From: Clostridiales bacterium
GTDB lineage: Bacteria; Bacillota; Clostridia; Monoglobales; JAIRYP01
Assembly (NCBI GenBank): GCA_031267755.1
Contig: JAIRYP010000015.1
Span: 78,538 to 142,537, forward strand
Direction: 5' to 3'
DNA: 64,000 nucleotides
Shown here: positions 42,276-54,117 of the stretch, one piece after another
Position numbering within the stretch: position 1 is the first letter of the stretch
How the letters are laid out: each line of letters starts with the position of its first letter
The notes under the pieces: model-generated
The model's database searches: none
Told to the model about the DNA's origin: nothing
Seen by the model: only the letters and a program-made list of their open reading frames with translations
Position numbers and translations under genes: made by a program

Positions 42276-45200
42276 TTGTCTTTTGTTCATTTGCATGTTC
42301 ATACGCAGTACAGCCTTTTGGACGGAGCGGGAAAAATTGAAAAATTAATTCAAAAGGCTAAGGCTTATGGACAAAATGCAATGGCAATCACCGATCATGG
42401 AGTTTTATATGGTGTGGTAGATTTTTATGAGCGTGCTGTAAAGTGTGGTATAAAGCCAATAATTGGCTGTGAAGTTTATGTTTCGCCTCGTAAAATGACA
42501 GACAAAATTTATGGAGTTGATGGCAGGCAGAATCATTTGATTTTGCTTGCCAAAAATAATTTAGGATACAATAATTTGAAAAAAATTGTTTCAAAAGGTT
42601 TTACAAGTGGTTTTTATTATAAACCACGTGTTGATTATGAACTTTTAAAAGAATGTTCAAATGGTTTGATTGTACTAAGTGGCTGTATGTTTGGCGAGAT
42701 TTCTAGAAAAATAATTGAAGAGGATTTTGAGGGTGCAAAAAATGCAGCTCAAAATTTTAGGAATATTTTTGGGGAAAATTTTTATCTTGAAATCCAGGAT
42801 CATGGAATTGTTGCTCAAAAGAATATTAATGAAAATATTATAAAAATTGGTAAAGAACTTGATATTGAGGTTGTTGCAACAAATGATGTACATTACGTAA
42901 ATAAGGAAGACGCAGAGATTCAAGATATACTTTTTTGTGTACAAACAGGTAAATTTATAAGTGAAAAAAATAGAATGAAATTTGAAACTGATGAGTTTTA
43001 TTTGAAAAGTGAATTTGAAATGTTTGAAAAATTTTTTTTTATTAGTGAAGCGTTAGAAAATACACAGAAAATTGCAGATATGTGTGATGTTCAAATAAAG
43101 AGTGAATGTAATTGTTTGCATATGCCCGTATATAAAACTTCGGAAAATGAAAGTGGGTTTAAGTTATTAAAAAAATTATGCGAAATTGGTTTTCTAGAGA
43201 AATATGAAAATTCAAAAGAATATTTAAACGAATCAAGTAAGAAAATTGCAGCTCGTAGACTTAAATATGAATTAGATGTAATAAATTCAATGAATTATGT
43301 TGATTATTTTCTTATTGTTTGGGATTTTGTGAAATTTGCTAAAGATAAAGATATTTTTGTTGGGCCAGGCAGAGGATCATCAGCTGGAAGCATTGTTTCA
43401 TATTGCCTTAATATCACAACTATTGATCCTGTGAAGTATGATTTGATTTTTGAAAGATTTTTGAACTGTGCTCGTTCGAATATGCCAGATATTGATATAG
43501 ATTTTTGTTACATCAGGCGACAAGAAGTGATTGATTATGTAATAAATAAGTATGGTAGGGAGCATGTTGCAAACATTATTACATTTGGTACAATGGGAGC
43601 AAGGCAAGCGATACGAGATGTAGGGCGTGTTTTCAATATGTCGTACGATTTTGTTGATTCAATTGCTAAATATATTCCAGATGAAATTGATATTTCTATT
43701 GATAAAGCAATTTCAATTAATGAAAATTTAAAAGACAAATATGAAAATGATATTAAAACTAAAAAGTTGATTGATATTGCCAAAAAAATAGAGGGTTTTC
43801 CTCGTCATGTGTCAACACATGCAGCAGGAATAATAATTACGAAAGAAGAAATTTTTAATTATGTGCCTGTGCAGAAAAGTAAAGAAATTATAACAACTCA
43901 ATTTTCGATGAACGCTATTGAGAAACTTGGGCTTTTGAAAATTGATTTTTTAGGTCTTAGAACTCTCACTGTAATAAGAGATTCGATTCAAAATATAAAA
44001 AGAACTAAAAATGTGATCATTGATATAGAGATGATAGATTTAAATGATGAAGAAACATATGATATGATAGCTGATGGCGATGTAGTTGGTTTATTTCAAC
44101 TTGAAGGTAATTTTTTGAAAAAACAATTTTTAAAAAAATTGAAACCTTCAAATTTTGAAGAATTAATTGCTGCGATTTCTTTGTATCGTCCTGGCCCTAT
44201 GGATTCTATAGATATTTACATAAAAAATAAAAATAGCAAGAATATTAAATATAAACATTCGTTGCTTGAGAATATACTCTGTGTAACGTATGGATGCATT
44301 GTGTATCAAGAACAAGTTATGGAAATTGTACAAGTCCTGGCAGGTTTTTCGCTTGAAGAAGCTGACTTAATGAGGCGTACCATTTCAAAAAAAGATGTTT
44401 GTGGAATTGAGCTTGAAAGAAATAATTTTGTATATGGTAAAAAAGATGAATATGGAAACGTAAAAATAAAAGGTGCAATGGGTAATGGCATAGATAAAAG
44501 ATTGGCTGAAGAAATTTTTGATGAGATTTCTAAGTTTGCAAGTTATGCGTTTAATAAATCACATGCTGCAGCATATGCTAAAATTGCGTTTATAACAGCG
44601 TGGCTTAAGCAATATTTTAGAGCTGAATTTATGGCGGCTTTGCTTGATAGTGTATTAGGAAAATGTTCTCGAATTATTAAGTATGCGAATGATTGTAAAA
44701 AGAATAATATAAATATTTTGCCTCCTGATATAAATAAAAGTTTTATAGGTTTTACGGTGGATGGAAACGATATAAGATTTGGTCTTTCAGCTATTAAACA
44801 TGTTGGTGAAAATTTTTCATCTTGTATAATAAACGAGAGAGAAGAAAAAGGAGATTTTTTAAGTTTTTCAAATTTTTGTAGACGTATCTTAGATAAAGAT
44901 TTGAATAAGCGTGCAGTGGAGTGGTGTATAAAATGTGGTTGTTTTGATTGTTTTGGTAAAAAACGATCAGAATTACTTAATAATTATGAAAAAGTTATAG
45001 ATGCAGAAATTATTAGAAAAAAAAATACAATTGATGGCCAGATTGATATTTTTGGAATTTCTTATGATGAAGTTGAAGATGAAAATTTTGAATATGAAAA
45101 AGAATTTTCAACAAATGAAATTTCAAATATGGAGAAGGAAGCTCTTGGAATTTATGTCACATTTCATCCGCTTGAAAGATATAAAGAAATAATTGAAGAA

Positions 45201-45782
45201 TATTCAAACATTTCGATTGCTGAGGTGTTTGAATTTATGTCCAAAGATGAATTAGAGAGCAAAAGATTAGATTGTAATAATGATTTTTTGAAAATTTTTG
45301 GAGTTATTACAAAAATAAAGACTAAGATGACGAGAAGTAAGAATTTGATGGCTATAGTTACTTTGGAAGATTTGTCTGGGGAGATCGATGTTTTGGTATT
45401 TCCAAATAAATTTGTTAATTTTTATGAAATATTAGTTGAGGGGAATATTGTAATTTTAAAAGGAAAGGCTGATTTTCGTGATGATATAGAAACGAGAATT
45501 GTGTGCGAAGAAGTACAAAAATTTGACGAAAATATTATGAAAATAAGTAAGTTATATATAAGAATTAATTCTTACGAAAAACAAACTATAAAAAAAATAA
45601 AAGAATTGCTTAGTGTGTTTCCAGGTGATTCTTTAATTTATTTTTATTTTAAAGATAAAAAAAGAAATGAAATTTTAAGAAATATTAAAACTTCGTTAAA
45701 CAATGCTGTTATCGGTAAATTGAAGGGGATTTTAGGTGAAGAAAATGTGAAAATTGTTCAATATGATAAAGTTTTTGAATAA
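42276..45782 (+). CDS. dnaE: DNA polymerase III subunit alpha (DnaE)
   Basis: FVHLHVHTQYSLLDGAGKI, VGPGRGSSAGSIVSYCLNIT, ERFLNCARSNMPDIDIDFC, FNKSHAAAYA; TTG start. Confidence 0.98.
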   Translation: MSFVHLHVHTQYSLLDGAGKIEKLIQKAKAYGQNAMAITDHGVLYGVVDFYERAVKCGIKPIIGCEVYVSPRKMTDKIYGVDGRQNHLILLAKNNLGYNNLKKIVSKGFTSGFYYKPRVDYELLKECSNGLIVLSGCMFGEISRKIIEEDFEGAKNAAQNFRNIFGENFYLEIQDHGIVAQKNINENIIKIGKELDIEVVATNDVHYVNKEDAEIQDILFCVQTGKFISEKNRMKFETDEFYLKSEFEMFEKFFFISEALENTQKIADMCDVQIKSECNCLHMPVYKTSENESGFKLLKKLCEIGFLEKYENSKEYLNESSKKIAARRLKYELDVINSMNYVDYFLIVWDFVKFAKDKDIFVGPGRGSSAGSIVSYCLNITTIDPVKYDLIFERFLNCARSNMPDIDIDFCYIRRQEVIDYVINKYGREHVANIITFGTMGARQAIRDVGRVFNMSYDFVDSIAKYIPDEIDISIDKAISINENLKDKYENDIKTKKLIDIAKKIEGFPRHVSTHAAGIIITKEEIFNYVPVQKSKEIITTQFSMNAIEKLGLLKIDFLGLRTLTVIRDSIQNIKRTKNVIIDIEMIDLNDEETYDMIADGDVVGLFQLEGNFLKKQFLKKLKPSNFEELIAAISLYRPGPMDSIDIYIKNKNSKNIKYKHSLLENILCVTYGCIVYQEQVMEIVQVLAGFSLEEADLMRRTISKKDVCGIELERNNFVYGKKDEYGNVKIKGAMGNGIDKRLAEEIFDEISKFASYAFNKSHAAAYAKIAFITAWLKQYFRAEFMAALLDSVLGKCSRIIKYANDCKKNNINILPPDINKSFIGFTVDGNDIRFGLSAIKHVGENFSSCIINEREEKGDFLSFSNFCRRILDKDLNKRAVEWCIKCGCFDCFGKKRSELLNNYEKVIDAEIIRKKNTIDGQIDIFGISYDEVEDENFEYEKEFSTNEISNMEKEALGIYVTFHPLERYKEIIEEYSNISIAEVFEFMSKDELESKRLDCNNDFLKIFGVITKIKTKMTRSKNLMAIVTLEDLSGEIDVLVFPNKFVNFYEILVEGNIVILKGKADFRDDIETRIVCEEVQKFDENIMKISKLYIRINSYEKQTIKKIKELLSVFPGDSLIYFYFKDKKRNEILRNIKTSLNNAVIGKLKGILGEENVKIVQYDKVFE

Positions 45783-45799
45783 TGTAAAGAAATTATAGT

Positions 45800-46597
45800 T
45801 TAGTTTTCAAATTCATTTTTATAATCAATTTTAAAATATTTATCATTTTTTACAGTTCTTGCTAAACTTACACAATATACATCTTGTGCGCCACATAATT
45901 TTAATATTTTTGTACATTCAGCGATAGTTGCACCTGTTGTAAAAACATCATCCACAATCAGAATTGTTTTATTTGATATTTTTTTTGGTAATTTGATTTT
46001 AATTTTTCCTGCTTGGCTTATTTGTCTTTGATAATAATTTAAACCTTTTTGTGAGTGAGTGTTGTTTGATTTTTTAAGGGCATGCTTTAAATATTTGATG
46101 TTTAAGTATTTTTCCATATATTTTGAAATTTCATGGATTTGATCAAATCCTCTTTCGATAAGTTTTTTTTTGGCAATAGGGACGGTTACAATATAGTCAA
46201 AATTTATGTTTTTATATTTTTCTATGACTGATTCTGACATGAGCTTTGCAAAAAAAATTGAATAAAATATTTTTCTCATTTTTTTGTATCTTAAAATTGT
46301 TTTTCTTATTTTTCCGATATATAAAAATACGGAGATATTTTTTTTGAAATTTCTTTCGTAGATTAAACATTCATCACATAAGTTAAATTTATTTTTTTTA
46401 ATTATAGGAACCGAACATGTTTTACAACAAATATAGTTTTTACAATATGGTAAATGTTTTAAACATACATCGCATATTGGTTCTGTTTTTTTATTAACAT
46501 TCAATATTTTTTCGCAGAAAATGCATTTAGGGGGATATAAGACGTCAAGAATTAATTTAATAGAATCTTTAAATAAGCCAAAAGCGTTTTCTTTCAT
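45800..46597 (-). CDS. ComF family protein (phosphoribosyltransferase-like)
   Basis: LYPPKCIFCEKIL..CDVCLKHLPYC, GFDQIHEISKYM, NKTILIVDDVFTTGATIAEC. Confidence 0.92.
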   Translation of the reverse strand: MKENAFGLFKDSIKLILDVLYPPKCIFCEKILNVNKKTEPICDVCLKHLPYCKNYICCKTCSVPIIKKNKFNLCDECLIYERNFKKNISVFLYIGKIRKTILRYKKMRKIFYSIFFAKLMSESVIEKYKNINFDYIVTVPIAKKKLIERGFDQIHEISKYMEKYLNIKYLKHALKKSNNTHSQKGLNYYQRQISQAGKIKIKLPKKISNKTILIVDDVFTTGATIAECTKILKLCGAQDVYCVSLARTVKNDKYFKIDYKNEFEN

Positions 46598-46637
46598 ATT
46601 TTTGCCTTCAAATTTTAGAAGTTTATTAAACTTTAAA

Positions 46638-48134
<1,497 letters not shown>

Positions 48135-48201
48135 TTATTTATTAATTTTTGAAAGCCTTTCTTTTTTATTTTTAATTTTTGTTTAATTTTTTAAATCCTA
48201 A

Positions 48202-48260
48202 ACTTGGAATTACAATCATTTTAATATGAAAAAACAAGCTGTCACTCTGTAATTCCAAGT
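48202..48260. repeat. Perfect 13-bp inverted repeat with 33-nt spacer between mgsA and guaB
   Basis: ACTTGGAATTACA (48202..48214) / TGTAATTCCAAGT (48248..48260). Confidence 0.95.
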
Positions 48261-48283
48261 ATTAGACAAAAAAGAAATTTAAA

Positions 48284-48688
48284 TCAAAATTTAGGATTAA
48301 CTACATCTCTCCAGTCTAATTCTCCTCTTTCAAGCGCCCTAACCAAAACCTCAGCTGTAGCCAAATTTGTTGCAAAAGGAACATTATAATTATCACACAG
48401 TTTAAGCAGAATAGAAACAGAAGGATCATTTGAAACTACATCTGAAGAAACTCTGAAAAAAATCAACATATCGATTTCGTTGAAGGAAATTCTAGATCCA
48501 ATTTGTTCGGTACCGCCCTGTTTTCCAACTAAAAAGCGTTCAACATTCAAACTTGTTAAATTGGTAATAATATTTCCAGTTGTCCCTGTTGCACACAAAT
48601 TATGTTTTTTAAGAATTGCAGTATAAGCCATGCAAAACTCGACCATTAAATCTTTCTTTTCATCATGTGCAGCTAACGCAATATTCAT
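48284..48688 (-). CDS. mgsA: Methylglyoxal synthase
   Basis: IALAAHDEKKDLMVEFC, CATGTTGNII, GGTEQIGSRISFNEIDMLIFFR, NVPFATNLATAEVLV. Confidence 0.9.
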   Translation of the reverse strand: MNIALAAHDEKKDLMVEFCMAYTAILKKHNLCATGTTGNIITNLTSLNVERFLVGKQGGTEQIGSRISFNEIDMLIFFRVSSDVVSNDPSVSILLKLCDNYNVPFATNLATAEVLVRALERGELDWRDVVNPKF

Positions 48689-48789
48689 TAAATAAGCTCC
48701 ACCTGGTCCATCCCTTAATTTTGAACAATTAATTTTATATAAAAAATGATAGCACTGAAATGTTTTGAGGAAATAATTTAAAATAAATT

Positions 48790-49092
48790 TTATGCTGTTT
48801 CTTCATTGGGTTTTTTCATGTTTTTTATAGGTATGTTAGCAGTTAAAGCCGGTACAAAACCCTCTCCGTCTTCGCTTTCAGTTGAAGTTATGTGTATGTC
48901 AATATCTTCGTTTGTTGCGTCGGTATATTTCATAAGTACTTGCATTATTTCGCTCTTTATAATTTTTAAAAGATCAGAATTAACGTTTGCTTTGTCATGT
49001 ATTAAAACTAATTTAAGTCTGCCTTTTGCAACGTCTTTTGAAGCGTTTTTTCTGCCAAAAATTTTAGAAGTTAAGCTAGATAAATCAAACAT
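48790..49092 (-). CDS. minE: Cell division topological specificity factor MinE
   Basis: SKDVAKGRLKLVLIHDKANVNSDLLKIIKSEIMQVLMKY; after minD. Confidence 0.92.
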   Translation of the reverse strand: MFDLSSLTSKIFGRKNASKDVAKGRLKLVLIHDKANVNSDLLKIIKSEIMQVLMKYTDATNEDIDIHITSTESEDGEGFVPALTANIPIKNMKKPNEETA

Positions 49093-49093
49093 C

Positions 49094-49915
49094 TTACCCC
49101 TCCCGATATTTTTTGTTACTAAAAAATTTTTTAATTAAACTCATAAAACCAACATATTTTTCTAAGTTTAAAAAAGGTACTTCTTCGTCTTTATTAATAA
49201 TTCTTTTTACTATATTTCTGTACGCCTGCCCCGATCTTGATTTAAGATTTGCAATCACAGGCTCTCCTTTATTTGTTGAAATTATTACATCTTCATCATC
49301 CGGTACGATTCCAATTAATTTAACTGCGAGAATTTCCAACATATCGTCAATGCTCATCATATTACCTTTTTTAATCATGTCGACTCTTATTCTATTAATT
49401 ATCAATGAAATATCAGATATATTATTTGCTTCAAGAAGTCCGATAATTCTATCAGCATCACGAACTGCGGAAACTTCTGGAGTTGTTACAATAATTGCCT
49501 TGTGAGCTGCTGCTATTGCATTTTTAAAACCTTGCTCAATACCGGCTGGACAATCAATAATTATGTAGTCAAAATTTTTTAGTTTTTCGCAAATTTTAAT
49601 CATGTCTTCTTGAGTTATCGCATCTTTATCTCTAGTTTGAGCAGCCGGTAAAAGGTAAAGCCCATCAAAATTTCTATCCTTAATGAGGGCTTGTTTTGCT
49701 TCGCAAATTCCTTTGGCCACGTCAACTAAATCAAACACAACTCTGTTTTCAAGTCTTAAGACAAGATCTAAATTTCGAAGTCCAATGTCAGTGTCAATCA
49801 AACTTACTTTTTTTCCGTTACGTGCAAGTTCTGCGCCAAGATTCGCTGTTGTGGTTGTTTTGCCAACTCCTCCTTTGCCTGAAGTTATAACGAATATTTC
49901 TGGATTTTTTATCAT
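49094..49915 (-). CDS. minD: Septum site-determining protein MinD
   Basis: VITSGKGGVGKTTTTANLGAELARNGKKVSLIDTDIGLRNLDLVL, C-terminal amphipathic helix. Confidence 0.98.
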   Translation of the reverse strand: MIKNPEIFVITSGKGGVGKTTTTANLGAELARNGKKVSLIDTDIGLRNLDLVLRLENRVVFDLVDVAKGICEAKQALIKDRNFDGLYLLPAAQTRDKDAITQEDMIKICEKLKNFDYIIIDCPAGIEQGFKNAIAAAHKAIIVTTPEVSAVRDADRIIGLLEANNISDISLIINRIRVDMIKKGNMMSIDDMLEILAVKLIGIVPDDEDVIISTNKGEPVIANLKSRSGQAYRNIVKRIINKDEEVPFLNLEKYVGFMSLIKKFFSNKKYREG

Positions 49916-50007
49916 TCATTATTCTCCTTTATCGAAAACGCATTCACGCTAAGATAAGCTTTTAAATCTAATTAGTACTTTTATACTAAAAATTAAAAAA
50001 TTCCTAT

Positions 50008-50664
50008 TCATTTTTTAATATAATTTTTTATAAAAATTTGTCCATTTTCAACATATGCAATTTCTGGTGTATCAAAAATTTCATCAAAATCAGGAGGTCT
50101 TGTGATAATATTTGCAATTCTAAGTTGAGTTGGTGTAAGCTTGAGCGCAATTATAATTGAGTTTATATTTCCAAGTTGTCCTGCGTGAACGATTCCTTTA
50201 AGATTTCCAAATACATATATATCGTTATTGGCTCTTACTTCTGCTCCAGGATTTACGTCCCCTAAAATAATCAAATTTTCTTTTGAATCGATAAGTTGCC
50301 CTGAACGTACAGTCCCTTTATATATTTTGGCGGAATTTTTTTCATTTGAGATGTCGGTTGAAATTTCCTTATGTACAATGGAGTTTTTATTTATTATTTC
50401 ATCTGCAAGTTCTATATTTATTTCAAGTTTTTTTTCTAAAAAATTTTTTATTTTATTTTTAGCTTCATTGCTTAAATCTCTTCCTTCAAATTTCAGCTTT
50501 AAGTTTAAATTATTTTTTTTATTTTTGAAAAAATCGTGTGAATTTTTTATTTTTTCCATTAATGTTTTTATTATTTCTTCTTCATCTGTAATTTTGTTTT
50601 CTAATAATATTAATATTACGTCATTTCTCCATTTGAAAATTATTTCTTCTTGATTATTTGTCAT
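50008..50664 (-). CDS. minC: Septum site-determining protein MinC
   Basis: YKGTVRSGQLIDSKENLIILGDVNPGAEVRANNDIYVFGNLKGIVHAG; ATG 50664 after GGGAG. Confidence 0.93.
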   Translation of the reverse strand: MTNNQEEIIFKWRNDVILILLENKITDEEEIIKTLMEKIKNSHDFFKNKKNNLNLKLKFEGRDLSNEAKNKIKNFLEKKLEINIELADEIINKNSIVHKEISTDISNEKNSAKIYKGTVRSGQLIDSKENLIILGDVNPGAEVRANNDIYVFGNLKGIVHAGQLGNINSIIIALKLTPTQLRIANIITRPPDFDEIFDTPEIAYVENGQIFIKNYIKK

Positions 50665-50753
50665 AAATATTCTCCCAACAAATCTTTTTTTTAAATGTAA
50701 ACAAAAATGAATTAAATGATAAATTTGTATAAAATTGGTATGTTGCAATAAAA

Positions 50754-52748
50754 TTACTCTTTTTTAAAATAAGTTTCAAATATATTTTTTGCAACTTGTG
50801 CTGCATAGGTGCCATGAAGACCTTTTTCGATTACTGTAACAACTGCAATTTCAGGATCTTCAAAGGGGCCGAAACCAACAAATAATGCGTTATTTGGTTT
50901 ACCGTAAATTTCAGCTGTTCCAGTTTTTCCCCCAAGAATAATTGGAAAATTCTTAAAAATTGAACTTGCAGTGCCGTTATCCGCCATAACCCCTTTAACT
51001 CCCTTCATGATTGCTTCATAATTTTCTGGTCTTATGTTTATTTCAGATATTATTTCGGGATCTTTTTTATACAAAATTTTTCCATCATCATAGCTTTTTA
51101 TTTCTTTGATTAAGTGAAGTTTATAGCGCGTTCCACCGCTAGCTAGAGTTGCAATATAATTTACAAGTTGTGCTGGAGTGAAGGCATTATCAGATTGTCC
51201 AATTGCGGCTTGAATAGTGTTGCCTGGCATCCACATAGGGCCTTTTATTTTTTTTCTGTATTCGGGGCCTGCAAGTATTCCTTGCGATTCAGAAAGTTCG
51301 ATTCCAGTGAGTTCTCCAAGACCAAGTTTTTTACTATATTCATTTAATTTAGTTATTCCAGTTCTTCGTCCTATATCATAAAAAAAATAATTGCACGATC
51401 TGGCAATTGCATTGGCAATATCAAGTTTTCCGTGACCGTTTTTTTTCCAGCACTTAGGCATATATGAAGGGGCATAATACATGTATATTCCTGTGTCGTT
51501 TATTGTATCGTTGGGTGTGATTACTTCTTCTTCTAAGGCGGCTAGTGCTGTGACCATTTTGAAGGTTGACGCAGGTGGATAAATTCCATTTAAGGCGCGG
51601 TTTAGCAAGGGTTTCAAAGGGTTTTTAATTAGAATATCATACTCTTCATTGAATTTTGCAGGATTATAAGATGGACATGTTGCAAGGGCAAGAATTTCAC
51701 CCGTTTTAATTTGCACAACCACGCTAGCGCCACATTCAACTTTTGTTTTTTCATTTATCGATATTTCTTTCATTTTGGTTTTTAGAGAATTTTCAGCCGT
51801 TTCTTGAATATTTTTATCTATTGTTAAAATAGCACAATGACCTGGTATTGCTGGTTTATTTGGAATTATTATGTTTCCTTTTCCATTTTTATAAAATTTT
51901 GCCTCATGGGTTCCGTCAATTCCTTTAAGATTTTTTTCTAGAATTTTTTCCATTCCATCTTTTCCAATTATGTCATTTATTCCATAATTTTCGTTCTTTA
52001 GTTGATCATATTCTTCTTTGTAAATTATCCCAACTCGTCCCAAAATGTGTGCTGCGAGTTCTTTATTTATATATTCACGTATGGGCTCAGATTCTATTGA
52101 TACACCTGGAAGATTTTCATTTTGTTCTTTGATTTTTTGAACTAACGAAATGTTTACATCATTTGCAAAAACATAAGGATTCATATTACCGAAAGCTTTT
52201 GATTTCATTTCATATCTTACGGCTATTATGTTTCTTTTTTCTTCTTTGGAATATTTATCTGAAATTCCAAATAAATTTGAAAATTTTTTTATAACTTCTT
52301 TTGGTGTTTGATTTTCGTCAAAATTGTTTCTTTTTTTCCATTCTTTAATTTTATTTTTTTCATCATCTTCAGTATAAGGAAAATCAAAATAATAGGTTTC
52401 TTTTCCTTTTATCGGAAAAGTGTCAATATAAGTAATATTTTCTTCGTGAGCAATTTTGATTAAATTATTTATTGAACTGTTTAAAATTTCATTAGTTATT
52501 TCAGTTTTGTTAATTTTAACTAAAAAACCCATTCTGTTTGAAATTAATGGAATTCCATTTCTGTCTAAAATCTCACCTCTAGCTGCTTTAATAGGTGATG
52601 AACCAACCAGTCTGTTAAACGACAGTTTGAAGTAGTATTCTCCTTTTATGATTTGAAGTTTTATAAGTCTATAAGTACAGCATATAAAGAACAATAAGAA
52701 TAAAATATTAAATAAAGTGAATCTTTTTTTAAGCGAATATTCATTCAA
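50754..52748 (-). CDS. mrdA: Penicillin-binding protein 2
   Basis: ARGEILDRNGIPLISN, YPPASTFKMVTALAALEE, GKTGTAEIYGKPNNALFVGFGP. Confidence 0.95.
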   Translation of the reverse strand: MNEYSLKKRFTLFNILFLLFFICCTYRLIKLQIIKGEYYFKLSFNRLVGSSPIKAARGEILDRNGIPLISNRMGFLVKINKTEITNEILNSSINNLIKIAHEENITYIDTFPIKGKETYYFDFPYTEDDEKNKIKEWKKRNNFDENQTPKEVIKKFSNLFGISDKYSKEEKRNIIAVRYEMKSKAFGNMNPYVFANDVNISLVQKIKEQNENLPGVSIESEPIREYINKELAAHILGRVGIIYKEEYDQLKNENYGINDIIGKDGMEKILEKNLKGIDGTHEAKFYKNGKGNIIIPNKPAIPGHCAILTIDKNIQETAENSLKTKMKEISINEKTKVECGASVVVQIKTGEILALATCPSYNPAKFNEEYDILIKNPLKPLLNRALNGIYPPASTFKMVTALAALEEEVITPNDTINDTGIYMYYAPSYMPKCWKKNGHGKLDIANAIARSCNYFFYDIGRRTGITKLNEYSKKLGLGELTGIELSESQGILAGPEYRKKIKGPMWMPGNTIQAAIGQSDNAFTPAQLVNYIATLASGGTRYKLHLIKEIKSYDDGKILYKKDPEIISEINIRPENYEAIMKGVKGVMADNGTASSIFKNFPIILGGKTGTAEIYGKPNNALFVGFGPFEDPEIAVVTVIEKGLHGTYAAQVAKNIFETYFKKE

Positions 52749-53254
52749 AAAAGTGCCTCTTTTTTATTTAATTTAGGGTTATTTGTTAGGCAAAAAATTT
52801 TTTTATTAAGTATATAAAAAATAATATTTATTAAAGAGTTATATAAACATTCTATTAGAATTGAGATGGAAAAACGAATATTAAATTTTTTAATATTAAA
52901 CATTGAAAGCACTGCGATGTTGAAGATATTATAAAAAAAAGTAAAAATAAAAATATAAATTGTATTTATTAAAAAATTTTTTTTAATTATTTTAGATGTT
53001 TCACTGTATGTTATTGCCATATACATAAAGAATAGTGCGTTTAAACCTATTACTTTGCTGCTAACAATGTCATAAACGAAACCAATGAAAAAACCAATTA
53101 TTGTAGAAATAGTTTTTTCGTTAAATAATGAAATACTGGTAATTAAAATTAGTAAAAGGTTTGGTTTTATGCCAAAAATATTATATTTTTCGATAAATGT
53201 AGTTTGAGCTATAATAAATAAATAAATAATAAAAATATGATAAATAAATTTCAT
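52745..53254 (-). CDS. mreD: Rod shape-determining protein MreD
   Basis: Multi-TM, GIKPNLLLILITSISLF..GFFIGFVYDIVSSKVIGLNAL; after mreC. Confidence 0.88.
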   Translation of the reverse strand: MKFIYHIFIIYLFIIAQTTFIEKYNIFGIKPNLLLILITSISLFNEKTISTIIGFFIGFVYDIVSSKVIGLNALFFMYMAITYSETSKIIKKNFLINTIYIFIFTFFYNIFNIAVLSMFNIKKFNIRFSISILIECLYNSLINIIFYILNKKIFCLTNNPKLNKKEALF

Positions 53255-53258
53255 AGGT

Positions 53259-54089
53259 TTATTCTCCGTACCTCAAAATGAAAACATTTTTTAAATTATT
53301 AAAATCGGCTAATGGTTTAATTGTTGCAGTTTGTGCGATGCTTCCTGGATTTTTGTGAATTTCTAAGACTGTGCCGATTAATATTCCTTCAGGGTAAATC
53401 CCGCCTCCACCTGAAGTTTCTACATAATCGCCTATTGTGATATCTGTTAAAGAAGAAATTGCAGTCATTTTACATAGATTTTCGTCGAATGAATAATCGG
53501 ATTCGACGACGCCAAGTTCAAGTGAACGTACAACTCTTGCTCCAACAGCATTTTTTTCATCAAAAATTGTTATAACTTTTGCCCAATTTTGACCAACTTC
53601 GTGTATTCTTCCAATTAAATATTTGTCAACAGTAATTACTGTTTGATTATTTTTTATAGAATCTGCTTCGCCTTTATTCAATGTAAATGTTTTATAAATA
53701 TTTCCTGCATTACGAGAAATAATTTTTGAAATTTCAATATTTATTTTTGGGGAATTTTGACGTAAATCAAGCATTTTTTTTAAATCTTTGTTTTCTATTA
53801 CAAGACTTTGAATTTTAGATATTTCAACGTTTTTATTTTCGATTTCAGCGATTAATTTTTCGTTTTCTTTTAATAAATCAGAAACATTTTCAAAATGGTG
53901 AAAAAAATCATATAAGGCATACTCGGTATAAGTAAAAAGTTTTTGAATGGGCATTAAAAAAAAGTTGCTGAAACTATCAAAAAATAGGGCATTTTGTTCA
54001 TTATAAATTGAAATTAATATGGTTAGAGATGAAGCGATTGTGAGAGTTAAAACAAGTGTTTTGTACTTATTTTTAAAATATTTATTCAT
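53259..54089 (-). CDS. mreC: Rod shape-determining protein MreC
   Basis: KISRIISRNAGNIYKTFTLNKGEADSIKNNQTVI-type core, VETSGGGGIYPEGILIGTV. Confidence 0.93.
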   Translation of the reverse strand: MNKYFKNKYKTLVLTLTIASSLTILISIYNEQNALFFDSFSNFFLMPIQKLFTYTEYALYDFFHHFENVSDLLKENEKLIAEIENKNVEISKIQSLVIENKDLKKMLDLRQNSPKINIEISKIISRNAGNIYKTFTLNKGEADSIKNNQTVITVDKYLIGRIHEVGQNWAKVITIFDEKNAVGARVVRSLELGVVESDYSFDENLCKMTAISSLTDITIGDYVETSGGGGIYPEGILIGTVLEIHKNPGSIAQTATIKPLADFNNLKNVFILRYGE

Positions 54090-54117
54090 ATTAATTCCTC
54101 AAAAATAAACTTTAAAA

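Noticed and set aside
42388-44491. Minus-strand ORFs inside dnaE
   Set aside because: Shadow ORFs with no independent start signals
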